A stretch of 64,000 nucleotides of DNA from Bacteroidota bacterium (GCA_017303905.1 JAFLBH010000005.1:291151-355150), one strand, 5' to 3'; numbered from the stretch's first letter, positions 36,206 through 45,541 are shown. Made by a program: numbers and translations. Notes: generated by a model not told the origin, from the letters alone.

Positions 36206-39200
36206 TGCTCCTAAACTGTCATACATACTACAGCTTTGGTTACGGAACATTAAGTCCTGAAACTCTTTTTAATGAAACAAAATCAAGAGGTTATACTCAG
36301 TTTGTTTTATCTGATATCAATAACACATCGGCAATACTAGATGCACTACGACAAAGTAAAGAATATGATTTAAAAATAATTCCAGGCATCGATTTCAGGA
36401 ATGGCGTTGAGCAATTATACATTGGCATTGCACAAAACAACGAAGGATTTAAAGAACTTAATACTCATCTTACCTATCATCTTCATCATAACATTCCGTT
36501 TGACAAACAAGCTCCTTCATTCAATCATGTGTTTGTTGTATATCCGTTATCTAATTATAAAGGACAAATACTTAAAGAACATGAGTTCATTGGTGTTAGC
36601 GTAAAAGATCTCACTTCGCTTCCCTTCTCCTCTGCCAAACACCATTACCACAAATTAGTAGTATTACAAACTGCTACTTTTATTGAGAAAAAACATTTTA
36701 ATGCGCATCGCTTATTGCGCGCCATCGACAGAAATACCTTATTAAGCAAACTTCCCGCGAAGGAACAAGCGGATGCTAACAATATCATCTATGACAGAAC
36801 CCGTATCGAATCTGCATTTTCCTCTTACCCAAAAGCACTCCAAAATACGGCACACATTTTAAACAGTTGCTCAGTTGAGTTTGAGTTTGGAAAAATGAGC
36901 AACAAAAATCTGAAACATTATACCAACAGTGTACAAAACGATATCGAACTCTTACGGAGTGAAAGTTTGAAAGGACTATATTATCGTTACTCTCATCCGA
37001 AACCGGAAATTTTAGAACGGGTAGAAAAAGAATTGCGCATCATTGAGAAAATGAATTTCGCTTCTTACTTTCTTATTAATTGGGATATTATCAAATACGC
37101 ACAACATAAAAACTATTATTACGTAGGTCGCGGCAGTGGTGCTAATAGTATGATTGCATATTTGCTGCGCATAACGGATGTAGACCCGATAGAATTAGAT
37201 TTATACTTCGAGCGCTTTATTAATGAAAACAGAAGTAATCCGCCTGATTTTGATATAGATTTTTCGTGGACCGACCGCGACGACATGACGCGCTACATTT
37301 TTGAAACATTTGGTCCGGAACGAACCGCATTACTGGCCACCTATTCTACTTTCAAAAACGATGCGGTTATCCGTGAACTCGGAAAAGTATTTGGATTGCC
37401 GCCAAATGAAATTGAACACCTTCAATATCTCAAAGAAAGAAAATTGCATCCGCAAGATAATTTCGGACAGTTAATTTTCAAGTACAGTTCGTTTATACAA
37501 AATTATCCGAGTCACCTCAGCATTCACGCCAGTGGTATTCTCATTTCGGAGGAACCCATCATGGCATACAGCGCTACTTTCATGCCACCTAAAGGTTATG
37601 CTACTACACAATTCAGTATGCAGGAAGCTGAAGATATTGGTCTGGCAAAATTTGATATTTTAAGTCAGAGAGGACTGGGAAAAATTAAAGACAGTTTGGA
37701 ATTAATAAAACTAAACAGCGGAACGGAAATTGACATTCATGATGTAAAAAAGTTTTATGAAGATGAAAAAGTAAAAGACTTATTGCGGGTTGGGAAATGC
37801 ATTGGTTGCTTTTATGTTGAGTCGCCCGCTATGCGAATGTTGCTGGCCAAATTACAAGCCGATGATTATTTACGATTAGTTGCTGCCAGTTCAATCATAA
37901 GACCGGGTGTTGCAAAAAGCGGGATGATGCGTGAGTATATTTTAAGATACCGCGATAAAGCAAGAAGAAAAAAAGCTGAAGATGAGCTTCCTGTTTTTTA
38001 CAATCTGTTAAAAGAAACATTTGGTGTGATGGTATATCAGGAAGATGTAATTAAAGTAGCGCATCTGTATGCCGGCTTATCTCTAGCTGAAGCAGATTAT
38101 CTGCGAAGAGGCATGTCGTGGAAGTTTAAACAACGTAACGAATTTCACGAAGTAGAAAAAAGGTTTTTTGATAACTGTAAAGCCAAAGGCTACGATGAAA
38201 AAATAACGAAGGATATTTGGATACAAATTGAAAGCTTTGCCAATTTCGCTTTTTCCAAAGGGCACTCGGCCAGTTACGCCGTAGAAAGTTTTCAAGCGCT
38301 TTATTTAAAAGCCTATTTCCCCCTCGAGTACATGGTAGCTACACTTAACAACGGAGGCGGATTTTACCGTGTTGATTTATATTTGCATGAAGCGCGCATG
38401 CATGGTGCTACCATTATGCCTCCCTGTACTAATAAAAGCGAACTGCTTTGCAGTATTGAAGGTTCAACTATTTATTTGGGCTTAGTGCTGATTGGCGAAT
38501 TGGAAACACACACGTCGGAAATTATTTTACAGGAACGAAAAAGAAATGGTCTCTACAAAAATCTGTATGACTTTATAAAAAGAACTTCTTTATCATTAGA
38601 TCAAATCCGTCAGCTAATCCGCATTGGCGCATTTAATTTTACAGGAAAAAATAAAAAAGAATTACTGTGGGAAGCACATTCATGTATAAATCCCATACAG
38701 AAAAAAACGCATGAAACCGAATTATTTGATGTAAAGCCAAAGAAATACAAATTACCTACTTTATTCACATCATGGATTGATGATGCTTTTGATGAAATGG
38801 AAATATTAGGCTTCACACTAACTTCTCCATTTAAATTATTACGCCATCCGGAAGAAATACGCTCACTAACAGCCACACAACTAAAACAGCACATTGGTAA
38901 AGTAGTAGAAATAACAGGCTATCTCGTTACACAAAAAAACACAAAAACTTCGAAAGGAGATTACATGCATTTTGGAACGTTTATTGATGCTGAAGGGCTA
39001 TGGATTGATACCGTCCACTTTCCACCGGTTGCAAAAGCATTTCCCTTTAAAGGAAAAGGCTGTTACCTAATAAAAGGTAAGGTAACCGAAGAATTTGACT
39101 TCTTGACCATTGAAGTACAAGAATTGCATCACATGCCTATGCTGAACCGCGATGATGTAACTGTAAACGAACCGAAAAATTTAATGCCGGATGAAAAACA

Positions 39201-39219
39201 AAACATAATTTATATGTAA
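36205..39219 (+). CDS. DnaE-type DNA polymerase III alpha subunit, error-prone (DnaE2-like)
   Basis: 1004 residues, shorter than replicative DnaE (about 1150-1200). PHP domain at the N-terminus (LLNCHTYYSFGYG) with the first His of the usual metal motif replaced. The C-family polymerase core has catalytic Asp348, Asp350 and Asp352 in PPDFDIDFSW, GRGSGANSMIAYLL, and the finger motifs LRRGMSWKFK. A C-terminal OB fold starts near ITGYLVTQ. Direct overlap with dinB argues for a translesion role like DnaE2. No imuA homologue is present. A replicative paralogue would be expected elsewhere in the genome. Confidence 0.88.
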   Translation: MLLNCHTYYSFGYGTLSPETLFNETKSRGYTQFVLSDINNTSAILDALRQSKEYDLKIIPGIDFRNGVEQLYIGIAQNNEGFKELNTHLTYHLHHNIPFDKQAPSFNHVFVVYPLSNYKGQILKEHEFIGVSVKDLTSLPFSSAKHHYHKLVVLQTATFIEKKHFNAHRLLRAIDRNTLLSKLPAKEQADANNIIYDRTRIESAFSSYPKALQNTAHILNSCSVEFEFGKMSNKNLKHYTNSVQNDIELLRSESLKGLYYRYSHPKPEILERVEKELRIIEKMNFASYFLINWDIIKYAQHKNYYYVGRGSGANSMIAYLLRITDVDPIELDLYFERFINENRSNPPDFDIDFSWTDRDDMTRYIFETFGPERTALLATYSTFKNDAVIRELGKVFGLPPNEIEHLQYLKERKLHPQDNFGQLIFKYSSFIQNYPSHLSIHASGILISEEPIMAYSATFMPPKGYATTQFSMQEAEDIGLAKFDILSQRGLGKIKDSLELIKLNSGTEIDIHDVKKFYEDEKVKDLLRVGKCIGCFYVESPAMRMLLAKLQADDYLRLVAASSIIRPGVAKSGMMREYILRYRDKARRKKAEDELPVFYNLLKETFGVMVYQEDVIKVAHLYAGLSLAEADYLRRGMSWKFKQRNEFHEVEKRFFDNCKAKGYDEKITKDIWIQIESFANFAFSKGHSASYAVESFQALYLKAYFPLEYMVATLNNGGGFYRVDLYLHEARMHGATIMPPCTNKSELLCSIEGSTIYLGLVLIGELETHTSEIILQERKRNGLYKNLYDFIKRTSLSLDQIRQLIRIGAFNFTGKNKKELLWEAHSCINPIQKKTHETELFDVKPKKYKLPTLFTSWIDDAFDEMEILGFTLTSPFKLLRHPEEIRSLTATQLKQHIGKVVEITGYLVTQKNTKTSKGDYMHFGTFIDAEGLWIDTVHFPPVAKAFPFKGKGCYLIKGKVTEEFDFLTIEVQELHHMPMLNRDDVTVNEPKNLMPDEKQNIIYM

Positions 39220-39228
39220 TTTTAAATT

Positions 39229-39714
39229 ATGAAATCGGGGTCGTTAAATGAAATAAAAAAAGAGCTACAAGAATTAGAGCCGAACCGACTTGCCGAATTA
39301 TGTATTAGTTTAGCGAAATACAAAAAAGAAAACAAAGACTATTTAGATTATTTACTTTTTGAAAGTCACGATAAAGATGGCTTTGTAAGTCAGGTAAAAC
39401 AAGAAATTGATTTACTCTACTCAGAAATTAATCCCGACATGAATTTGTATTATGCAAAAAATATTTTGAGAAAGATTTTACGCATCACAAACAAATACAT
39501 AAAATATGTTGGTGACAAATCGGTAGCGGTTGATTTACATATTTATTATTGCCGAAAACTAATAGAATCGCGTTTACCCATTGAAAAAAGCGCAAGGCTT
39601 GTGAATCTCAAAACTGCAGAAATTAAGAAGATTAAGACCTTACTGATTGCCTTACATCCCGATTTGCAATATGATTACATTAAGGAATTAGAAGAGATGG
39701 GTATAAAAATCTGA
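39229..39714 (+). CDS. Unknown protein, third gene of the dinB-dnaE2 cluster
   Basis: 161 residues, cytosolic, no Trp. Mostly helical with alternating charged residues. Repeated features include LAELCISLAKYKKENKDYLDYLLFES and a basic middle (KNILRKILRITNKYIKYVGDK). No family recognised. It starts 9 nt after the dnaE2-like stop and is probably cotranscribed. It could be an accessory factor of the polymerase pair or an unrelated passenger. Codon use looks like that of its neighbours. Confidence 0.7.
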   Translation: MKSGSLNEIKKELQELEPNRLAELCISLAKYKKENKDYLDYLLFESHDKDGFVSQVKQEIDLLYSEINPDMNLYYAKNILRKILRITNKYIKYVGDKSVAVDLHIYYCRKLIESRLPIEKSARLVNLKTAEIKKIKTLLIALHPDLQYDYIKELEEMGIKI

Positions 39715-39749
39715 TTCCTGTATTCCTATTTATTCAAGATAATATTTGC

Positions 39750-39757
39750 TAAATTTG
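39750..39757 (+). promoter_or_regulatory. -7 promoter box of the TPR-SpoIIE gene
   Basis: TAAATTTG, 6 nt upstream of ATG 39764. No clear -33 TTTG. Confidence 0.45.
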
Positions 39758-39763
39758 TATAGC

Positions 39764-42184
39764 ATGAGGGAGTTTAACATCAAAATAAATTACGTTCTCC
39801 TATTACTTACAGTTTTAATCGCTGGTCAAAAAACATTGGCTCAAAGCGAAAAACAAAAACTAGACAGCTTATTTAAAGTCGTTAAAACTGTAACGCAAGA
39901 TTCCAGTAAAGCAAATGCCTACACCGCTATTGCCGAACAATACCTTTTATTTAATGTTGACAGCGCCTTCATTTTTATTAAAGAATATGATTTAATAGGG
40001 CAAAAACTTCAATCATCCAAAAATGAAAAACTTCATCAAAAAGGATTAAAACTTCACGCCACCGCTCTTCTGACCAGAGCTAACGGATATTTTTATTTAA
40101 GTCAGAACGACTCAGCTACACACTATGCCAAATCTGCTCTGGAAGTCTATAAAAAAATAAAAGATGAGCAGGGAATTGCGGCTTGTAATAATACGCTGGG
40201 AAATGTGGAAATGAATTTGTCAAATTTGGACGAAGCAGAAAGATACTTTATGTTAAATTATAACAACAGAAAAGTATTAGGGGTTTCTAAAATTGTAGGC
40301 GCAGCGTGTAATAACCTGGGAATGATTGCCGGTAAAAAAGCAGATTATAAAGCCGCTTCGAACTATTATCTGGAAAGTTTAAGAATTAAAGATTCCTTAG
40401 GGGATACGAAAGGTGTAGCAAAAACCTATAACAATTTGGGATTATTACATGCTGAACAAGGTGATGGAAAGACGGCCTTAAAATATTATAATAAATCGCT
40501 TGAAATTGATCTTGAATTAAATGATAAAAAAGGAGAAGCTGTTGCGTTGAATAACATGGCCATCATTTACTTTCAACACGAGAAAAATTATCCTAAATCA
40601 ATTGAAACAAATGAAAAAGCTCTGGCCATACGTGAAGCCATTGGCGATAAAAAAGGTATCGGATCGTCTCTTAACAATTTAGGAACCATCTATAATGTTC
40701 TAACCGATTCCATGCTTAAGCATAATGAAAAAGAAAAAGCCAACGAATATCTTAAGAAGGCCGAAGATTATATTATACGGGCACTTGCAGTAAGAAGAGA
40801 AATTAAAGACCAGAACGGTGTTGCTTCAGCACTCAATAATCTCGGAAGTGTTTTTATATATAAAAACAAAATAGATGAAGCTATTAAAATTTGTAAAGAA
40901 GCTTTAGAGTTAGGAACAAAGTTACAAATCCCGGAAAGAGAAGAAGCTTCCTGCAAATGTTTATACGAGGCATATAACCGCAAGAAAGATTTTAAAAACG
41001 CGCTTTATTATTTACAACGCCAGATAGCGTTAACAGATTCGATAAGAAACGAAACAACCAAAAAAGAATTACTTACTAAAACACTTTCCTACGAATTTGA
41101 AAAGAAGAGTCTGGCAGACAGTTTAAAAAACGCTGAACAAATTAAACTGGAAAGATTAGACTTTGAAAACAAACAAACTAAGCAAAGGTATTTCACTATA
41201 TCAGCCATTTTGGTTTCTGTTTTGATGTTTGTTTTATTGGCAGTAACATTCCGTAATTACAGAAATAAAAAGAAAATTTCGGAGACTTTAACCCGGCAAA
41301 ATAAAATTATCACTCAGCAAAAAGAAGAAGTTGAGAGTAAAAACATTGCAATCAATCAACAGAAAGAAATCATTGAAGAAAAAAACAGAGAGATTGTTGA
41401 TTCCATTCAATACGCAAAACGCATTCAAGATGCTATTCTCCCTGATAATAAAATTCTAAATGATTACTTCAGTGAATCCTTTATTTTATTTAAGCCAAAA
41501 GACATTGTTAGTGGCGATTTTTATTGGATTGAGAAAAAACAAAACACATTACATTTAGCTGTTGTAGACTGTACCGGTCATGGTGTACCGGGAGCTTTCA
41601 TTTCTTTATTAGGTTATAATCTTTTAAACAGGTCTATTAATGAATTTAATTGCAAGAATCCGGCTGAAGTATTACAATGTATGGATGAAAAACTGGAAGA
41701 ATTACTTCTGCGTTCATCAATTACTGTGCGAGACGGAATGGATTTAGCGTTTTGTACGTTTCATCAAACTAATAATGAAATCAAAATGAGTTTTGCCGGA
41801 GCACATAATCCATGTTGGTTAATTAGAAAAAAATCAGAAAAACCGGTTGGAAAAACCATTCTCGAATTTGATGAATATGCGCTTTATGAGCTGGCTGCGA
41901 ACCGACAATCCATTGGAGGTTTTACAGATAAAAAACCGTATTTAGAAGAAAGTGTATCCCTCACTAAAGGTGATATGATTTATTTATTTAGTGATGGTTA
42001 TGCCGATCAATTTGGTGGCGACAAAGGAAAAAAATTCAAATACGGAAAATTGCGTGAGCTTCTTTTATCTATCAATTCAAAGCCTTTAACATTCCAGCTC
42101 GATTCGTTAAATCAAACTATTGAAGCCTGGCGTGGTGAACAATCTCAAGTAGATGATATTTGTATAATCGGAATTAGGGTGTAA
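39764..42184 (+). CDS. TPR sensor with SpoIIE PP2C phosphatase
   Basis: 806 residues from ATG 39764 (signal peptide ending KTLAQ). A series of TPR units with ALNNLGxIY / ACNNLGM-type motifs occupies roughly 60-440. A membrane helix (~476-496), a coiled coil (KEIIEEKNREIVDSIQYAKRIQ) and a SpoIIE phosphatase (~575-806) follow. The metal motifs are complete: DIVSGDFYW, DCTGHGVPGAFIS, FSDGYADQFGGDKGKKFKYG and QVDDICIIGI. Same design as the two phosphatases at 7102-12221, with a different input region. Target phosphoprotein unknown. It overlaps the convergent rnc gene by 11 nt. Confidence 0.92.
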   Translation: MREFNIKINYVLLLLTVLIAGQKTLAQSEKQKLDSLFKVVKTVTQDSSKANAYTAIAEQYLLFNVDSAFIFIKEYDLIGQKLQSSKNEKLHQKGLKLHATALLTRANGYFYLSQNDSATHYAKSALEVYKKIKDEQGIAACNNTLGNVEMNLSNLDEAERYFMLNYNNRKVLGVSKIVGAACNNLGMIAGKKADYKAASNYYLESLRIKDSLGDTKGVAKTYNNLGLLHAEQGDGKTALKYYNKSLEIDLELNDKKGEAVALNNMAIIYFQHEKNYPKSIETNEKALAIREAIGDKKGIGSSLNNLGTIYNVLTDSMLKHNEKEKANEYLKKAEDYIIRALAVRREIKDQNGVASALNNLGSVFIYKNKIDEAIKICKEALELGTKLQIPEREEASCKCLYEAYNRKKDFKNALYYLQRQIALTDSIRNETTKKELLTKTLSYEFEKKSLADSLKNAEQIKLERLDFENKQTKQRYFTISAILVSVLMFVLLAVTFRNYRNKKKISETLTRQNKIITQQKEEVESKNIAINQQKEIIEEKNREIVDSIQYAKRIQDAILPDNKILNDYFSESFILFKPKDIVSGDFYWIEKKQNTLHLAVVDCTGHGVPGAFISLLGYNLLNRSINEFNCKNPAEVLQCMDEKLEELLLRSSITVRDGMDLAFCTFHQTNNEIKMSFAGAHNPCWLIRKKSEKPVGKTILEFDEYALYELAANRQSIGGFTDKKPYLEESVSLTKGDMIYLFSDGYADQFGGDKGKKFKYGKLRELLLSINSKPLTFQLDSLNQTIEAWRGEQSQVDDICIIGIRV

Positions 42185-42887
42185 TTGAAAGTTGTTCTAA
42201 AGTTAACTGTGCCGCTTTCTGTTCAGCCGAGCGTTTACTGTAATGCTCAAACTTCACATAAGGTTCATTATTAATAAACACCTGAACCGTATAAATTTTA
42301 TCCCGACCGCGTTGCTCTTCACTCAGTAAACGGTACTCCAAACTTAGTTTATTTTTCTGTGTGTAAATCTGTAATTGGCTTTTGTAGTCTGAGTCCGTAT
42401 TCGCTAACTCGTCTAAATTCAAATGCAGCTTGATAATACGTTGCACAATAAATTTCTTACATGCAGGAAATCCCTTATCCAGATAAATGGCGCCAATCAA
42501 AGCTTCAAAAGCATCGCCGTAAGCCGAAGACTTTCCCTTTTCGGTTTCTTTGATTCCTGTCTTCAAATATTTATCGATTCCAAACTTAATCGCGAGCTGT
42601 TGTAAAGATTGTCGGTTCACAACCTTTGATCTCAGTTGCGTAAGAAAGCCCTCGTCTTTATAAGGATATAATTTAAAAACATACTCGGCCACAACAGCGC
42701 CTAAAACGGCGTCGCCTAAAAATTCGAGGCGTTCATTGTTAACGGTCTCGCGCTTGCTACTATGTAAAAAGGCTTGTTTGTATAAAGAAATATTTCCGGG
42801 AGTAAATCCCAATACATTTTTTAAACTTTTAGAAAGTTCCTTTTCGGAAGAGTTTTTGAGTGTAAATCCCCTTAATAGCTTTAGCAA
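42174..42887 (-). CDS. rnc: Ribonuclease III, TTG start
   Basis: 237 residues. RNase III signature ERLEFLGDAVLGAVVAEY and the second acidic cluster YGDAFEALIGAIYLDKGF, followed by a double-stranded RNA-binding domain (~165-235). The frame upstream is closed by a stop that overlaps fabF's, and the first usable codon is TTG at 42887, 9 nt after fabF; it gives the expected Bacteroidota N-terminus (FTLKNSSEKELSKSLKNVLGF). Last gene of acpP-fabF-rnc. Confidence 0.94.
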   Translation of the reverse strand: MLKLLRGFTLKNSSEKELSKSLKNVLGFTPGNISLYKQAFLHSSKRETVNNERLEFLGDAVLGAVVAEYVFKLYPYKDEGFLTQLRSKVVNRQSLQQLAIKFGIDKYLKTGIKETEKGKSSAYGDAFEALIGAIYLDKGFPACKKFIVQRIIKLHLNLDELANTDSDYKSQLQIYTQKNKLSLEYRLLSEEQRGRDKIYTVQVFINNEPYVKFEHYSKRSAEQKAAQLTLEQLSITP

Positions 42888-42896
42888 GCGAAAAAA

Positions 42897-44150
42897 TTAT
42901 GGATTATACTTGCGGAATACAACAGCAGCGTTGTGTCCGCCAAAGCCAAATGTATTACTGATGGCAACATCAATGTTACGCTTTTGTGCTTTATTTACTG
43001 TCAAATTCAGTTTTTGATCGATATCCGGATCCGGAGTTTCGAAATTAATGGTTGGAGGCACAATACCATTCTTAATAGCTAAAACTGTTGCTAAACCTTC
43101 AATTGCTCCGGCAGCACCTAATAAATGTCCGGTCATTGATTTAGTTGAGCTAATGTTCATTTTATAAGCTTGCTCTCCAAATACATTAACAATAGCTTTC
43201 AATTCGGCACCATCACCTAATGGTGTACTTGTTCCGTGTGTATTGATGTAATCAACCACATCGGCTGTAATACCTGAATCTCTTAATGCACGCTGCATAA
43301 CCAGAGTAGCACCTAAACCTTCAGGATGCGGAGCAGTGATATGATGTGCGTCTGCACTCATACCTCCACCAATTACTTCAGCATAAATTTTTGCGCCGCG
43401 TGCTTTAGCGTGTTCTAATTCTTCCAAAACAAGAGCAACTCCACCCTCACCTAACACAAAACCATCACGGGTTTTATCATAAGGACGAGAAGCACGAGTT
43501 GGATCATCGTTGCGTGTACTCATGGCTTGCGCCGAATTAAATCCGCCAATACCACTCTCATTGATTGCCGCTTCAGAACCACCGCTCACAATAGCATTCG
43601 CTTTACCTAATCTGATATAAGTAAAAGCGTCGATTAAAGCTGATGTTGATGATGCGCAAGCAGAAACAGTAGTAAAGTTAGGACCGCGTAAACCAAAACG
43701 CATGGAGATATGACCCGAACAGATATCGGCAATCATTTTAGGAATAAAGAAAGGATTAAAACGTGGAGTTCCATCCCCTTTCGCAAACGCAAAAGTTTCA
43801 GTCTGGAATGTATCTAAACCTCCAATACCTGAACCCCAAATCACACCTACTTCATTCTTATCAATGCCTGGTTGGTCAATGCCCGAATCAGCAACCGCCT
43901 GTACGGATGCTGCAATACCATAATGACAAAAAGCGTCCAGTTTACGGGCTTCCTTTTTGTCAAAATAGTCATCTAAATTAAACCCCTTCACTTCACAAGC
44001 AAAGCGTGTTTTAAATTTAGATGCATCAAAACGCGTAATGTTTGCCGCACCACTAACTCCGTTTATTAAGTTAGTCCAATAATCCTGAACATTATTACCC
44101 AATGGAGTAATAGCACCCAGTCCGGTAACCACTACGCGTTTTAATTGCAT
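42897..44150 (-). CDS. fabF: Beta-ketoacyl-ACP synthase II
   Basis: 417 residues. Catalytic triad Cys165 (VSACASS), His305 (NTHGTSTPLGD) and His342 (GHLLGAAG). The KasII signature GGSEAAINESGIGGF and the C-terminal SNTFGFGGHNAAVVF are present. Elongation condensing enzyme of type II fatty acid synthesis. Lies 18 nt after acpP. Confidence 0.97.
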   Translation of the reverse strand: MQLKRVVVTGLGAITPLGNNVQDYWTNLINGVSGAANITRFDASKFKTRFACEVKGFNLDDYFDKKEARKLDAFCHYGIAASVQAVADSGIDQPGIDKNEVGVIWGSGIGGLDTFQTETFAFAKGDGTPRFNPFFIPKMIADICSGHISMRFGLRGPNFTTVSACASSTSALIDAFTYIRLGKANAIVSGGSEAAINESGIGGFNSAQAMSTRNDDPTRASRPYDKTRDGFVLGEGGVALVLEELEHAKARGAKIYAEVIGGGMSADAHHITAPHPEGLGATLVMQRALRDSGITADVVDYINTHGTSTPLGDGAELKAIVNVFGEQAYKMNISSTKSMTGHLLGAAGAIEGLATVLAIKNGIVPPTINFETPDPDIDQKLNLTVNKAQKRNIDVAISNTFGFGGHNAAVVFRKYNP

Positions 44151-44168
44151 AAGAAAATAAATTAACGA

Positions 44169-44405
44169 TTATTTTGCGTTAGTTTCGATGTAAGTGATTG
44201 CATCACCTACAGTAGAGATTTTTTCAGCTTGTTCATCAGGAATCGCGATGTTGAATTCCTTTTCAAACTCCATGATTAATTCAACTGTATCCAAAGAATC
44301 AGCTCCTAAATCGTTAGTAAAGCTTGCAGTCGGAGTTACTTCTTTTTCATCAACACCTAATTTGTCAACGATAATTGATTTTACTTTGTTTGCTATGTCT
44401 GACAT
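44169..44405 (-). CDS. acpP: Acyl carrier protein
   Basis: 78 residues, acidic. Phosphopantetheine attachment Ser37 in [18 protein letters not shown]. First gene of the acpP-fabF-rnc operon with a strong promoter upstream. Confidence 0.97.
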   Translation of the reverse strand: MSDIANKVKSIIVDKLGVDEKEVTPTASFTNDLGADSLDTVELIMEFEKEFNIAIPDEQAEKISTVGDAITYIETNAK

Positions 44406-44429
44406 TTTATAAAGAATTTAAATTTGGCA

Positions 44430-44459
44430 CAAAGATAGAGCTATCAGTAAAATATCAAA
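44430..44459 (-). promoter_or_regulatory. Promoter of the acpP-fabF-rnc operon
   Basis: Minus strand: -33 TTTG (44456-44459), 18-nt spacer, -7 TATCTTTG (44430-44437), 24 nt before the acpP ATG. Matches the Bacteroidota consensus on both elements. Confidence 0.65.
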
Positions 44460-44538
44460 ATAATTGAATGCTTTTTAAGGAACAGACTTTTAACAATATC
44501 CTTAATAAGTTGTGAACCAATAATTAATCGCAAAAGTA

Positions 44539-44856
44539 TTACGACTTTTTCACGTCTTTGTGATGAGAATGACGCATTTTATGACGCAGGTGATTATGCT
44601 GAGAATGCTGCATAGCGTCCTTTGGCAACTGATCTTGTTTCTCTTTAAACACGTAATTCGTAATGATATAAATCAATAATCCCGCACCAATAAGTCCGCC
44701 CATTATATAAATACCTGTTAAGCTGTTAAACTCTTTACTTACGGTGTTTTTTAACTTTCCGCCAAAATCCGCATTAGCGAATAAAGAACTGAAAAGCAGA
44801 ATGTTAAGCGCTAAAAAACGCTTCAGCCACATTCTATTTATTAAACTGTTTTTCAT
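44539..44856 (-). CDS. Small membrane protein with His-rich C-terminal tail
   Basis: 105 residues. N-terminal hydrophobic signal-like segment (LNILLFSSLFANA), a short linker, one membrane helix (GIYIMGGLIGAGLLIYIITNYVF), and a tail rich in His, Lys and Gln (HSQHNHLRHKMRHSHHKDVKKS). The tail could bind metal ions or nucleic acid; function unknown. It stands alone between acpP and the divergent rimP operon. Confidence 0.65.
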   Translation of the reverse strand: MKNSLINRMWLKRFLALNILLFSSLFANADFGGKLKNTVSKEFNSLTGIYIMGGLIGAGLLIYIITNYVFKEKQDQLPKDAMQHSQHNHLRHKMRHSHHKDVKKS

Positions 44857-44988
44857 AGGAATATATATTTAAAGCATTATGCTTATTACTCTTCTTAAGT
44901 ACAAAAGGGAGGCAATTCTGTAATAATATTACGACTAATAAGGCAAAAGGTTCGATAAAATTATTTTTTTTATTGAACAAAATATTGT

Positions 44989-44996
44989 TAATTTTG
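44989..44996 (+). promoter_or_regulatory. -7 promoter box of the rimP-nusA-infB operon
   Basis: TAATTTTG, 64 nt before the rimP ATG. A predicted transcript from here would include the hairpin at 45019-45049. Confidence 0.5.
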
Positions 44997-45018
44997 TATG
45001 CGAAAATAATAATGATAG

Positions 45019-45049
45019 AGAAAGGGGACGGAAAGTCCCCTCTTTTTTT
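45019..45049 (+). terminator. Candidate attenuator hairpin in the rimP leader
   Basis: GGGGAC pairs with GTCCCC around a GGAAA loop, followed by TCTTTTTTT. It has full terminator shape yet lies inside the leader between promoter and rimP start, and no plus-strand gene precedes it. The U tract is on the plus strand only. Confidence 0.6.
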
Positions 45050-45060
45050 GCCAAAATCAA

Positions 45061-45528
45061 ATGATAACGAAAGAGCAGATAGCAGAATTGGCGAACGAGA
45101 AACTTCAAGGCACTTCCTTGTTTCTGGTAGACATTAAAGTGCTACCGGGTAATAAAATTGAGGTTTACGTGGATGGTGACAATGGAATTGGGATTAACGA
45201 CTGTGTGAGTATAAGTCGCCATATTGAAGGTAGCCTCGACAGAGAAAAGGAAGATTTTTCGCTGGAAGTAAGTTCGCCTGACGCAACCAAACCAATTAAA
45301 ATGGCGCGTCAGTATAACAAACATATTGGTCGCGATTTTGAGATAGTGCTAACGGATGCTTCCAAAATAACCGGCACTTTAAAGGCGGTGGATTCGTCGG
45401 GCAGTATTATAATTGAAACGGTAAGCCGCGAAAACAAACCGGTTGGTAAAGGAAAGATAAATGTGACTAAAGAACATCAAATACAATTAAACAATATAAA
45501 AGAATCAAAAATCAAACTTAAATTTTAA
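45061..45528 (+). CDS. rimP: Ribosome maturation factor RimP
   Basis: 155 residues. Family features: N-terminal domain ending KIEVYVDGDNGIGINDCVSISRHIEG and EVSSPDATKPIK, followed by an SH3-like C-terminal domain (GRDFEIVLTDASKITGTL). Needed for 30S maturation. First gene of the conserved rimP-nusA-infB operon, 13 nt before nusA. Confidence 0.94.
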   Translation: MITKEQIAELANEKLQGTSLFLVDIKVLPGNKIEVYVDGDNGIGINDCVSISRHIEGSLDREKEDFSLEVSSPDATKPIKMARQYNKHIGRDFEIVLTDASKITGTLKAVDSSGSIIIETVSRENKPVGKGKINVTKEHQIQLNNIKESKIKLKF

Positions 45529-45541
45529 AAAAACAGAAATC

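Noticed and set aside
45012..45140. Short open frame from ATG 45012 through the rimP leader hairpin
   Set aside because: About 40 codons, overlaps rimP in another frame, no regulatory peptide feature such as repeated codons. A leader peptide remains possible but is unsupported.
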